Shown here piece by piece: positions 1-10,784 of a DNA stretch of 64,000 bases. Position 1 is the first letter of the stretch. Each line of letters starts with the position of its first letter. Under the pieces are notes generated by a model that had not been told where the DNA came from, ran no database searches, and worked only from the letters and a program-made list of their open reading frames with translations. The stretch is taken from NCBI GenBank assembly GCA_022606135.1, contig JABYQN010000003.1:2418001-2482000 (forward strand), read 5' to 3'. Source of the stretch: Fomes fomentarius. Its lineage: Eukaryota; Basidiomycota; Agaricomycetes; Polyporales; Polyporaceae. The position numbers and the translations under genes were made by a program.

Positions 1-155
1 GAGTGACGAGCTGCAAGCGCGACTTGCGGCGGCTGGTCGGACTGACGGATAGACAACGCAGATGATTGCAAAGGTGCCGGGAGGGCCGAAACTCGCATTG
101 CCGCGATAGAGGTGAGAACCGCCAGCAGCGAGAAGCGAGTTGAATAAGCGACCAT
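1..155 (-). CDS. secreted protein, N-terminal fragment
   Basis: Only the first 51 codons lie inside the window; the rest is past base 1. From the ATG at 155 the frame is open to the edge. It encodes a classic secretion signal: a short polar start, a leucine/alanine-rich core (SLLAVLTSIAAMRV) and a likely cleavage site after VSA, around residue 24. The mature start (LPAPLQSSALSIRQ) is Ser/Gln-rich with no recognisable domain. An AT-alternating box lies about 195 bp upstream. Export from the cell is inferred from the signal only. The product cannot be named; many fungal hydrolases and small effectors begin this way. Confidence 0.6.
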   Translation of the reverse strand, partial: MVAYSTRFSLLAVLTSIAAMRVSALPAPLQSSALSIRQSDQPPQVALAARH

Positions 156-348
156 GTTGGCAGGATGCTAGCGAGGTGGCTATATGCACTGGGAAGGTGG
201 AGGTAGAGATGCTGTGAACGACGCAGTCGTAGGGCGGGGCGATAGCGACGAAAACTAGGACAGCAAGGACCACCAGGGCCTCGAAAGCAAATGACGGTGG
301 AAGGGGTAGAAGAAAAGCGGGGGGAAGACAAACGAACCGCAACGCCCC

Positions 349-360
349 TCATATATATAC
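349..360 (-). promoter_or_regulatory. TATA-like box for the edge gene
   Basis: An alternating AT run reads as TATATAT on the minus strand. It lies about 195 bp upstream of the ATG at 155, so the 5' leader would be long. This is the only TATA-like site seen between the edge gene and the glucanase stop at 736. Confidence 0.3.
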
Positions 361-691
361 CCCTTCACCTGAACTACCTGGGCCGAGCAGAAGAAGTACG
401 AGGCTGACGGCCATATGCCATCGCCTGATTGGGTAACCCACTTGCCAATCCCAGAAAGCAGGAGATCTGCCTATTCTGAGGCGCGCTGGCTTGGGAATAC
501 ACACTATAAGAATCTTGTTTCGCGACATGCAGGGAACGTGGTGACCACCTGAAGGGGTCGAGCCGAGCGGCTGAAGACATTATGTAAGGCTGAGATTAGT
601 GTATGGCGAGCATATACTGTAAAAGAGTGGCTATTAGTATATACGTAGGTACGTACGCTAGAGCAACTAGGTCAGTTTTCGGGTTCGACAC

Positions 692-716
692 CGTCGTCGT
701 CGTCGTCGTCGTCGTC
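692..716. repeat. (CGT)n microsatellite
   Basis: About eight perfect CGT triplets lie just past the stop codon of the first glucanase, in its presumed 3' UTR. The run creates a spurious poly-Asp/poly-Val reading in both directions. It is a likely length-polymorphic marker. Confidence 0.9.
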
Positions 717-735
717 AGAGCCCCGTCTGCAACCC

Positions 736-3025
736 TCAGGCGGAGGCAGAGGCAGATGCAACCACCAAGTCGCTCGTGGGCGCGGGGGTGCCAGACGCGA
801 CGACCGAGTCACTTGTGGGTGCGGGAGTCGCGGTGACGACGGTGGACTCGCTTGTAGAGGAGGGAGTGCTCGCCGAAGGAGTAACTGAGGTAGCCTCTGT
901 GGTAGTTGAAGCGGGGAATTCGGTCGTGGTGACGGAGGTGGACGCAGACTCGGTGCTACTGATCGTCTCCGAGGTGCTCGTGGGGGCCGCGGTGGTGCTA
1001 GTGTAGGTCTGGCCGATGTAGGGCTCACAGACGTTCGGATCGTTGAACTGGGACGGGTCCTTGGTGAAGTAGCCACGCTTGACACCCTCGAAGTACGACC
1101 TTAAGAAGATCAATCAGTAAGAATCAAGAACGTCCACCCGCTACTAACGAACTCACCATTGGCGATTATAGACGCTGGTCTCCTCGACCTTGAAGTTCCA
1201 GAACTACGCAGGCGCAGAATCAGCTCCCGGACCTCAGCCGAATACAAATGCTACTCACGATCCACCCCATGTCCTTGCCATACGCTAGCTTCTGCGCGTC
1301 AGCCCATTTATGCACGAACTCCTCCGAAGCTTCGAACTGCGTCGGGAGGGCCCACTCGCCAAACCAGAGAGGCGAGTTGCCAAGCGCAGCGTCGTTCTCC
1401 ACACGGTCGAGGTTGCAGATGTGGATCAAGTACGCCAGTTCGTTAGCGTCTGCTACACCCTATGATAGTGGAGCCGCCACGGTCAGACGATGTATACTCA
1501 TAAGACAACGGTACTCACGCCGAAGCTATAGTAAAGGTGGTTGTCGTAGGCCATGGGACCGATAGCAGCATCTGCAGGGTTTCCACGGGAGTCGCCCCAT
1601 TGCCAGCTGACATCCATGAAGCTAGTTTGAACCTGATGAGCCAGCGCACTAGTACACAAGGAAGATTCATCATGAACACTCACTTCGCGACAAGGGGCTG
1701 CTTCTGCTTCTCCGTAGCAGCCCTGAAGTCAAGCTTGAAGTTCAGCTTGTGGCTCAGGTCAACGATGATGGGGATCGCAGTCAGAAGCGCCTTCTTGACC
1801 TCCAGGTTGAGCGCGTTGGAGGCGGCAGTCGCAGTCGCAGAGATCGCCGCAGTGACGTTCGACAGTGACAGGTGGAGGTCAAGATCGAGGTGGAGGTCGA
1901 GGGAGGGTTCGCCAATGCCGAGGATGTACTCTACAGCCCGAATTGTCTGCACGTAGTTCTTCTGGACTAAACAGAGAGTCAAAACAGCAGAAGCGGTGAA
2001 GCTTTCGAGAGGGCGCATACAGTCACCATATCCAGGGGTCCTCGAGGAATCCATGATCGGCTCGTTGACCGCCTGGATAGAGAACACGGCCTCAAAGTCG
2101 GAATCAAGATGCGATAGTGCAGTCATGACGGCCGTCCAGACAAGCGCACGCTGGTAGTTATGCGGAGTCTACATCCTCTCATGAGTACAGTGCGGCTATA
2201 CGGTTAATGCATGATAACTCACGTAGAACTGTATGTCAGATGTGCAGCGACCAGCGAACTGCTGGTTCTCGGACTGCACTCCCGGAAGGGCGTGATGGTC
2301 GAGGATGACGGCAATACCGGCCTGCTTGAGCGCCTTCAATCCACGTTGCTGTATTGCAACAGGTCAACACACTCTCGCAAAGCTCGAAGTTTGGTAACCT
2401 ACAAGGTGGTAGATACCCCCGCGAGGGTAGAACTCGGTCTTGCGGTCCACGAGACGCTCGACGATCCAGTAGCCAAGCTTGGTACAACAGTGAGTGACTA
2501 CTCGAAATGGAGTCAATGCGTCAACCTACAGGAATGCGAACGGTATTGATGCCATATTCGACGATCTTGTCGATGTCCGTCTGGTTAAACCAAGTCGACC
2601 TTCCAGGAGTCTGAGGATGAGTCTTCGGTCGGCAATATGGCAAGCGGGAACGCACCAGTGCTTCTCCAATCGCTCGTCAACGGTTTCGGGGTAAGCCTGG
2701 GCAAGCGCGCTATTTGCACGGCAGTCAGATTCTTCCTTGTGACCCAAAGACCGTATGGTCACTCACAATTCAGAACCAATGCACTCTCCGCAAGGACAGT
2801 CGTTCTCGCCACCCATCGCAGCCCATTCTGCCAGCCCAAACGACTCTTCACAGACACACCCCGTGGAGTAAGAGAGTGTTGCCTACCTGTCGGAAGCATC
2901 CAAGGTTCAAGCAAAAGCCACGAGCCGAGGTTAACACCGTAGATCTTCTCAGGCATGCTAGCAGCGGAAGCATGGCGGATGAAGGATGTCGCCAGAACGG
3001 TGCCGGCCAGTAACAAGAATTTCAT
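736..3025 (-). CDS. secreted GH5 exo-beta-1,3-glucanase, copy A
   Basis: A glycoside hydrolase family 5 enzyme of the Exg1 (GH5_9) type, expected to release glucose from beta-1,3-glucan in the wall or medium. The ATG at 3025 opens a signal peptide ending near HASA, followed by KIYGVNLGSW. Spliced exons give the acid/base motif AVNEP and the nucleophile motif FGEWALPTQF, spaced as in the family, then WNFK and SYFEGVKRGYFTKDP. After the catalytic domain comes a tail of roughly 90 residues made almost wholly of Ser, Thr, Ala, Pro and Val, probably O-glycosylated; no hydrophobic GPI tail follows. There are about ten short introns, the first between MLPT and EWAAMGGENDCPC. A second copy at 7436-9852 has matching exon borders where compared. 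A TATA box lies about 105 bp upstream. The family is secure; exact exon borders in the middle were not all checked. Confidence 0.88.
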
Positions 3026-3128
3026 GTTGAAGGGAGTTGCGACCTAAAATGAGTGATGTCGCGCGAGCTACCACGAAGAAAAGGAATGGAATGAAGACGC
3101 GAAGGTCGATGAGGTGTTCCTTGACCGG

Positions 3129-3136
3129 AATATATA
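3129..3136 (-). promoter_or_regulatory. TATA box of glucanase A
   Basis: The minus strand reads TATATATT about 105 bp before the ATG at 3025. Glucanase B has a similarly placed box, which supports both. Confidence 0.6.
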
Positions 3137-5681
3137 CGACATTGGCGAGTCCGTTTCGGACCCGCTCTGTTTGGATTCCACGCGCACATACAACAACCGG
3201 AAGCCTGGCCATGCGCCAAACGAGGGATGAAACGAGATCTGTTACTTGGTGATCGACACTGCCTCACCGAAGGAGACCTATAAGCGGACTAGTGAGTATA
3301 GACGTCGATCTTCATCGTGATGGGAAGCCCCGCCTCAATTTGGTTTTCGGCATGCATTGTCAACGTTAGGCCTCCGCCAGAGCTCAAGCAAAACGCACTT
3401 GTTTACTGCGGCTGTATTACGCACCATGGTGAGACTCAGAGCCGTACATCGCGAACACACCATGTCTATCTGCCTCATCCTCAGACGCGCGACAGCACTC
3501 GGCAAAAAATGTTTGTGCTCGTGGTTGATTAGCGTAACGCGTCCGCAGTCTCTGCTTGGGCCAAAAGATCAAATTTCAACCAGTGGAATTTGATACGCAC
3601 GTTACACTGGTTGAAATTTGATACGCACGTTACAATAACCTCCCCGACCCGGTAGTATGTCCGCCTGTTTGAATTCAGAACATAAGTACTTACTCACAAT
3701 ATCGCCAAGCAAAGATGTAGGCCAATAGCCTCCCTCAATTCTCATGACTTTTTTTCTGGCCAGCGCTACAGAGAGTCCTGCGGTGATAAGCGAGTGCGAA
3801 GGGAAGCGAAGGGACGCAATCACCAAACTCCTACCGGGAGCGCGTGTGCATTGACATCCTGTGGTCCTCAGCGAGGTCACTATGTCTTGAGATCTGCATG
3901 TAAACGGTGGTGGGAGGTCTAGAGCTTCAAGACGAGAAGGACTACTTCTACCAAGACACGAGCGAAAGAGAACAGATTGCAGGAGTGATTGTGGGCTTGG
4001 GGTGGTTCGCTAATCACCGCAGGACTTTCCGTAGCGCCGGGCCAGAAAAAAAGTTCTGAGAATTGAGGGAGCCTAATCGGAGCATGCATAATTGCAATGC
4101 ATGCCTCAGGCTCCTTCCCATACCCCAGTTCGAGTTGAGAGGTTAAATCTGAGGGACGGAGGACAGGGCAGACTCCAGAGGACTATTCGGGACCGGATCA
4201 CGTGGGCTATATGGTCATGCTCGCTGACTAAGCAGCACCCATCATGCTCTTATTCTCGAGTCTCCTGTACTTACACCCACCTTCCCTCGCGATCGTCAAA
4301 ACCCGTTTTGCGTATACTCTCGCGCCGAGACGACGCGAAAGTACTGTAGGGAGCCCCACTGTTACGTTTCCAGGTCACTTGCACGCGCTCGCGCCTGAAC
4401 GCGTCCGTGGCGGATCAGTGTCAACGCTCGTATGTGTGCAAACACAATCTGTTTGAATGCTTTGAAGATATTGAAGCTAGACCAGGGTCTGTTCTGGCCA
4501 GCCACATCCACATCTGCAAGATTGAGGGCTGCATTAAGCTCTGCTGCCTCGTTCCGGAGAGATATTTTGATCGTTCCGATCGAGCAACGTAACACATGCA
4601 TCTTGTTGCGCAGGGGGAAAGACCGCTCTCAAGGATGGAGAAAGATCATATCTTTCTGGTGGGCGGTGAATTGTGGACCATGGGGGTGACAGATGCGATA
4701 ACTATGAATCTTAGACACATAAAGATAGACAACCTCCATCTCAACCCTATTGGTGGATGGATATCTGCGTTCGAAGAGATTCAGAACAACCTTCCGTCGC
4801 GGTACGTAGATGCTGACAAGGGTACCTGACGCTCTTGCTCTCCCTCTACGCCGTCTAATCATTATAGCCTTCGCAGTTGCATTCTCGTGAGTCGTCGGCT
4901 GCCTCGGCACCGTCGTGAAGCGCCTTCCTTGCTCAGAATCGTCAGGACCATGCAGGTTCTACTCCACATGTCTCTACCATTCATCACCTACTTCTTCTAC
5001 TCACCGATCGAAACTTGGTCACTGGTCATTTCTGCTGCGGAATACGCTCTATCTCCCGCGGTTGTCGCCCACGTGCATCCTTTGCCGCTCTGGATTCGCA
5101 GTTTCAAGCTTCCTCTAGCTTCAGCAGGTACGAACGAGGACCCGACCTGGACGCTCTTCCGCGCGGAACATACGCAAAAATAACTATGTCTCATCATCAG
5201 CGCGAGATCCATCACCGTCATTGGCGGAGCGATGGACCAACGTTCGCTCCCGTCGGACGAGCGCGCCTTCCAGTCGCTTCCATCAAGCGCGCTCACTGCC
5301 AGTGCTGCCACTGCCATAGCCATGATGTTCGTGCTCAGTAGTTTGCAGCCTTGGGCTGGACGTCCATGCGCCCAGGCTCCCTTCTCTGTCGTGCTGTCAT
5401 TGCATGCCTCCTTCTTCTGGCAGCATCTTCTCCCATCTTCTCTCGGTCATGACTTCTAGCACATCGCTTCCCTGCCTCAATGTCACCTGTATCAGGCCTT
5501 CCGGTAGATGGGGCACCTCGGTGGCACCTCTCTTAACTTCGGAAGATGGGCGAATATAACAGCGCAATTCTACGACCTCCGGTCCTGCTGCGGCTCCGTC
5601 GTCTTCCCCGCTTGCTGAACCCGCGTCCTGCGTCGTAAGAGAGTATTTCGTGCCCGGTGCTACAACCTATTGTCCGCCGCC
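3137..5681. other. long intergenic stretch, no convincing gene
   Basis: No reading frame here resembles a known family or shows a coherent exon chain. It holds the compact inverted/direct repeat described at 3569-3633. The last few hundred bases before 5682 serve as the lipase promoter; a weak AATATAAC box sits near 5554. Confidence 0.5.
3569..3633. repeat. compact inverted plus direct repeat
   Basis: Positions 3569-3585 and 3605-3621 are perfect 17-bp inverted copies (TCAAATTTCAACCAGTG and its complement). Overlapping them, a 19-bp direct repeat (AATTTGATACGCACGTTAC) occurs at 3587-3605 and 3615-3633. The result could be a strong hairpin followed by a partial duplicate. No target-site duplication or coding content was seen. 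Confidence 0.85.
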
Positions 5682-6861
5682 ATGCTAGTCGACCGCTTCT
5701 GGCTCGCTGCCCTCGCGCTCCTCTCCTTGACGTTCATGCGCGCGGCGTCCGCTCCTCTGGCCGCAATCACTACCCTGACGTCGTCCCAGATCGCGGCCTA
5801 CACGCCCTACTCACATTACGCGAGCGCGGGGTATTGTACAGCTTCCGCAACCCTCGCCTGGAACTGTGGCGCGAACTGCAAGGCGAATCCGACCTTCCTC
5901 CCTCTGGCGTCGGGTGGTGATGGGACGGATGTGCAGTTTTGTCAGTATTCCTGCTGGTGTGCGACTACGTCGAGACTGATGTTGGATCACGGACACCAGG
6001 GTTTGTTGGGTATGACCCGTCGCTGAAGACGATCGTTGTCTCGCACCAGGGGACGAACACGAGCAACATGTACGTGGCCCCATCCTCGATCGCCGCACGC
6101 ACCCCGAGCTGAGAATATCACAGAGTGTCACTGTTGACAGATGGAGATGTCACCCTGGACACCCTGAGCCCAACCCTCTTTCCGGGCCTGAGTTCTTCCA
6201 TCAAGGTTCACGAAGGATTCGCGAACGCGCACTCCAAGTATGTGCTTATACTTACTTCGTGATCAACATTTCCCATGATCTGCTCATCATCCTGACGCAG
6301 ATCTGCGCCTTCTGTGCTAAATGCAGTACAGACAGCCGTCACGAAGTATGGCACGCACAATGTCCTTGTGACAGGGCACTCGCTGGGTATGTCCTACGAC
6401 TGACATCCCCTCCTCCCGCCTCCTGCCTCCTGCCTCCGGTGCGTTCTATCTCCGTCGCTGATCCCTTCTCTCTCCCCGCCCCATACAGGCGGCGCGATCT
6501 CGCTCCTGAACGCAGTCTACCTCCCGCTCCACATCTCCGGCCTCAAGATCACGTACGTCGGGTACGGCCTCCCCGGGTCGGCAACCAGGCGTTCGCAGAC
6601 TACCTCGACGCGCACACCGCTCTCGCCTCCGTCGCGCACATCAACAACAAGGAGGACCTGGTCCCGATCCTCCCTGGCCGCTTCCTCGGCTACCGCCATC
6701 CGTCGGGCGAGATACATATCCAGGACTCGGGCGCGTGGCTCGCGTGTCCTGGGCAGGACAACACGGATGCGAGGTGCACGGTCGGCGATGTGCAGAATAT
6801 CTTTGACGGGGACGAGAGCGATCATGATGGGCCGTATAACGGTGTCACCATGGGGTGCTAG
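5682..6861 (+). CDS. secreted class 3 lipase, interrupted by a one-base frameshift
   Basis: An alpha/beta-hydrolase of the fungal class 3 lipase family, predicted to cleave triacylglycerols outside the cell. Five exons splice cleanly: 5682-5940, 6000-6069, 6124-6237, 6301-6386 and 6489-6861. The signal peptide runs to about residue 24 (FMRAASA). The chain reads FWFVGYDPSLKTIVVSHQGT, then IVSLLTDGDVTLDTL, then KVHEGF, and carries the nucleophile elbow GHSLGG. The catalytic Asp (NNKEDLVP) and His (SDHDGPYNG) follow in exon 5. At 6571-6574, between YVGYGLP and RVGNQAF, one C is missing, so the frame changes before the Asp and His; the downstream frame is intact to the stop at 6861. No intron repairs it. 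Either this is a recent pseudogene or the C-run was miscounted in assembly. The gene lies between the two GH5 copies, on the opposite strand. Confidence 0.8.
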
Positions 6862-7435
6862 TAGGCGCACGATGTGGGGCTGGAACGACTGACTATATAT
6901 GCGCTGTATGTGGTATGATGGCACCGGAATGTTGAGAGTCCGATGCCCAACAATTGTTCTGTGGCCAAATGCGGTTTGGCGCTCAGGTGTGCCATATTAA
7001 ATAGTCAAGCTGGTAAAGTTTAGTTTTGTGCGGTGGTACTGTGACTTCTTATAGTCGAGATTATTCTCAGTAGCTAGTGGGATGAGTACCGGTGGAGTAC
7101 TGATGACATTCGACGAGCTTCTCAGCGAGTGGCGCTGAAACGTGTGCGAGTCTATGCTCATGACCCCCGGAATAGTCGGTTTCGCCAAGAAATAGTATCA
7201 TATATATATATATGTTGAGGGTCGGCGTTCGTTGTCAGTTACGTATAAGTACACCAGTCGAGTCTACTATTGTACACTCTCACCCCCGATTCTGCGTTGT
7301 CCCTTCGTCGTCTATATCCAAACGTTGCGAGCGCTCCTTTACTAGATGTTGGGCCACCCTCCTCCATCCTACACAGCCTGTGATCGCTGCGCGAGTCGTC
7401 CTTCGGGCTGCTGGCTGGTCAAGCCTTAAGAGATA
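6862..7435. other. convergent intergenic region with (TA)n
   Basis: This is the shared 3' space between the lipase (plus) and glucanase B (minus). A short alternating AT run lies at about 7198-7212. Nothing else was recognised. Confidence 0.5.
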
Positions 7436-9852
7436 CTATGCATCAGGGGAATCTTCGAGCGGCAAACCACCAATACGGGAGACGGAAGTACGAGTCGCAT
7501 AGCTGGACACGTGGGCGGTTGCGACGCTGAAACTAGAGAGCGGTGCAGTTGGCGCGGCATATGGGACGCTTGACAAGAACGAGATGTGCGACACTGCGAC
7601 CGCCGCGCTCGTGTAAGAAGCAGGGTCATGCGAGGATGGGACGTCGGTGGTCGAGGCAGACACGTGCACCGTGGTACTGGTGACAGAGGCAGAAACAGAG
7701 GATGGGGCGGTCGCAGATGGGGAGGTCACAGATGGGGAGGTCGTAGATGGGGAGGTCGCAGATGGGGAGGGCGCAGAAGATGAAGCCACGCTGGTCTGGG
7801 TGCTTGCAGCGCTGCTTGTGTAGGTCTTACCAACGTATGGCGCGCACACGTCGGGGTCGTGCAGGGCGGACGGGTCCTTTGTCAAGTATCCGCGTCTGAG
7901 CCCTTCAAAGTACGACCTGCAGGGCAACATATCAGTCAGTGAGTGCGTGGGAAATCAGTGGAAATACGACACGGGGGACGTATAGACACACCATTGACGA
8001 GCAGTATCGCCAGCAAGAGCGGAGATCTCCGTCTTGAAGTTCCAGAACTGCGAAGTTGCTCCATCAATATCGTTATTCGTGAATATGGAGATCGAGTAGA
8101 CTCACAATCCAACCACGGCCCTTCGAGTACTCGAGTTTCTGGGCGTCAGCCCACTTGAAGAGGAACTCGTCTGAGGCGCTGAACTGCGTGGGGAGTGCCC
8201 ATTCACCGAACCAAAGTGGCGTATCGCCGAGAGCAGCATCGTTCTCTACTCGACGGAGGTTGCAGATTGATATCATGTACGCCAGCTCGTTCGCGTCCGC
8301 GACACCCTATGCCCACAAATGTCAGCAACGTCAAATGTCTGAACCTTGAACCAGGAGAGAAAGCTGTGGTATAGTAAGATGGAACAGAGACTCACCCCGA
8401 AGCTATAATACAAGTGATTGTCGTATCCCATGGGACCGATCGCAGCATCAGCAGGGTTCGGAGGGTTGTTATGCTGCCAATTCACGTCCATGAAGCTGTA
8501 CACGAGTTCCGCGTCAACTCGAGTCCTTCAAGCAGAAGCACAAGGCGCACTCACTTGGCAACAAGGGGCTCCTTTCGTCGGGTGATCCCATGAAGGTCAA
8601 GGCGGAAATTCAACTTTGTGCTCAAATCCGCGAGGATGGGCACTGAAGCGAGGAGCGCTTCAGCGACCTGCCGATTTAGCCTATTGGATCCTTGTGCAAC
8701 ATCGGAGAAAGCAGCAGTGACGTTGGATGCAGATGATTCATGGCCTTGATCCATCTCCGAAATCGGGTCGCCGACCCCCAGGATGTACTCGACTGCACGC
8801 ATGGTCTCGACGAAGTTCTTCTGGACTGCTCGATGGGCGCATATAAGCTCAACGTCTGACGTCAGATCTCACTAGTTGTACGTACACTCTCCGTAGCCCG
8901 GCGTCTGCGAGGCATCCATGAGCGGTTCGTTGACTGCCTCGATAGCGAACACCGACGCGAAATCGGGGTCAAGGTGGGAAATTGCGGTCATGACCGCGGT
9001 CCACGTGAGCGCACGCTGATAGTTGTACGGTGTCTGTGCTCCTGTGTCAGTAGCGTTTCGACGTGGTAGCCGATAGCGACTCACATAGAACTGCACGTCG
9101 TCCGTGCAGCGCCCGGTAAACTGCTGGTTCACCGCTTGCGCGCCGGGGAGGGCATGGTGATCAAGAATGACGGCTATACCTGCGGTTTTCAACGCCTTGA
9201 CACCTCGTTGCTATCGCTCATGAGGTCAGCCCGCGCTCCGTGGTCGGATCTCTGTCAATCAAACGCACCAGGTGGAATATACCACCTCGGGGAAAGAACT
9301 CGGTCTTGCGGTTGACCAGAGCCTCCACGATCCAATAACCGAGCTGCAGCCATCGAGTCCTCAGTATGTGATGGTTCAGTGTGACACACTCAGACACCCA
9401 CAGGTATGCGGACGGTGTTGATGCCAGCCTCTGCAAGGGCATCGACGTCGTTGTGATTGAACCAAGTCGACCAGTGTTTGTCGAACTTCTCGTCTACAGT
9501 ATCAGGATATGCCTGAGCAAATGCGCTGTTGGGCCCAACATCGGGTCAGTGTCTACATGCATAGTTTCACTACAACCAAAGTACTCACAACTCGGTGCCA
9601 ATGCAGGTTGCGCAAGGGCAGTTATTTTCGCCACCCATGTCAGCCCATTCTGATAATAACAAAGCATCAGTGAGATGCGACATAGCGTTCTGCCATGCTC
9701 TGGACGAACGCACCTTGAGGAAGCATCCAAGCTTCCAAGACAAGCCATGAGCCGAGGTTTACACCGTACATTTTGTCAGAATAGGGATGTGCTGCCGCGC
9801 CGCGCAGAAAGAGCACCGCGGCTACAAGGCCAGCAGCTAGAGAGGCTCGCAT
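7436..9852 (-). CDS. secreted GH5 exo-beta-1,3-glucanase, copy B
   Basis: A paralogue of the gene at 736-3025, same family and expected reaction. The ATG at 9852 starts a signal peptide (LVAAVLFLRGAAA), then KMYGVNLGSW. Exon 1 is 9714-9852, followed by a 64-nt intron. Later exons give HWSTWFNHNDVDALAEAG, NTVRIPV, LGYWIVEALVN, then VILDHHALPG, the acid/base motif EAVNEP, and the nucleophile in PLWFGEWALPTQF. The domain ends in WNFKTE and SYFEGLRRGYLTKDP, as in copy A. The Ser/Thr tail differs from copy A. It carries a five-residue TSPSx-type repeat and ends PLEDSPDA without a GPI signal. The close similarity and shared intron positions point to a local duplication; the lipase between the copies either moved in later or was duplicated with one copy and lost. 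Confidence 0.9.
7701..7775. repeat. 15-bp coding minisatellite
   Basis: Five tandem near-identical 15-bp units (GATGGGGAGGTCGCA type) inside the tail exon of glucanase B. Read on the minus strand they encode repeats of Ser-Pro-Ser/Thr character. The unit length keeps frame, so copy number could vary without breaking the protein. Confidence 0.9.
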
Positions 9853-9947
9853 TGCAAGGTCGTATCAGGCGAGGGAGGTGGCCAAGGGAATTGTGTATGC
9901 GTGATACGAGGTCCTCTTGTTATAAGAGCTGCCGTTCATGCGTAATG

Positions 9948-9954
9948 TTATATA
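9948..9954 (-). promoter_or_regulatory. TATA box of glucanase B
   Basis: TATATAA on the minus strand, about 96 bp upstream of the ATG at 9852 and similar in placement to the box of copy A. Confidence 0.65.
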
Positions 9955-10351
9955 TGACCAGCCGCCGCTTCAGACTGCCGTACTCGCTTCCGCACCATAC
10001 CAGCCGAAGGGGCGAACGCCATGTCTCCGTACGTCCACTGTCAGCCACCCGGGCCGCACATGGTCGAGGCATCCGCATCTGCGTTGGTGGTAGTTCCTGA
10101 AGCTCCCCTGTTATCAGCGTATAGGACGGCCATGGGGCACCCATTACTCAGAATAAAACGAGGTCGCATGTGGGACAGATGAATGGAGGGTGAGCCTACG
10201 AAACGGAGCGTTAGAAAGGAAGTCAAAAGGGGGAAGCGTAGTAGGCGATGTGCCACTCACGTGCCACCCACGTGGCAAGACCCACATATGTGACCACGTC
10301 TTGTGATCCCGTCTTCTGTGCGTTCTCGCCCTCGACGTCGGCATCGCTCAG
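9955..10351. other. promoter-side intergenic region
   Basis: Upstream sequence of glucanase B. A short plus-strand open segment from an ATG near 10021 could be an upstream exon of the orphan coding segment at 10352, but no convincing splice link was found. Confidence 0.35.
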
Positions 10352-10675
10352 CGCGATGAGCTCCTGGACGAAGCGTTTGGGTCCTGGACGGGTGTCCGGA
10401 GGTACCTCTTCGACTTCTGGGCCCTGGCGGATGCCGTAAACGCCCCGGATGCTCCTCGTGGTGGCGTCGAACGCGGTCAGTCACTGTGCGGTTTCGAGCT
10501 ATCAGCTGAGAGGTTCAACCTCACGGATCCTGACGGCCGAGAGGCACGCATCGACGGCAAGTTATGGATGGAACTGCTTGCAGAACGGGCAAGGATGGCG
10601 CGAACCTCAGAAGGAAGGGTATGGCTAGCCGGAAATTGCGGCTCGACCGAAGACGTTTTCAACGTCTTGTATTAG
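10352..10675 (+). CDS. orphan coding exon, hypothetical protein
   Basis: A 107-codon open segment preceded by an acceptor (GCTCAG) and ending in TAG at 10673-10675. Its residue make-up looks coding: LLDEAFGSWTGVRRYLFDFW, then FELSAERFNLTDPDGREARI, then DGKLWMELLAERARM. The mix of charged and aromatic residues is unlike the antisense frame. No start codon is convincingly attached and no family was recognised. It may be the terminal exon of a small gene starting near 10021, or a remnant of a larger one. No function is proposed. Confidence 0.35.
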   Translation, partial: RDELLDEAFGSWTGVRRYLFDFWALADAVNAPDAPRGGVERGQSLCGFELSAERFNLTDPDGREARIDGKLWMELLAERARMARTSEGRVWLAGNCGSTEDVFNVLY

Positions 10676-10784
10676 TGAGGCTCCATATTCGTAGGGCAGA
10701 GGTGCTGGTGCGACGGCATGCTTATGAATGCAACGATGGATGTCCACACACGCATACCTAGCGTGATCGCAATTGGTTTGCTAT

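Noticed and set aside
672..1085. Minus-strand frame ending in a poly-Asp run, and its plus-strand mirror
   Set aside because: Created by the CGT microsatellite and the low-complexity tail exon of glucanase A; another frame carries the conserved domain.
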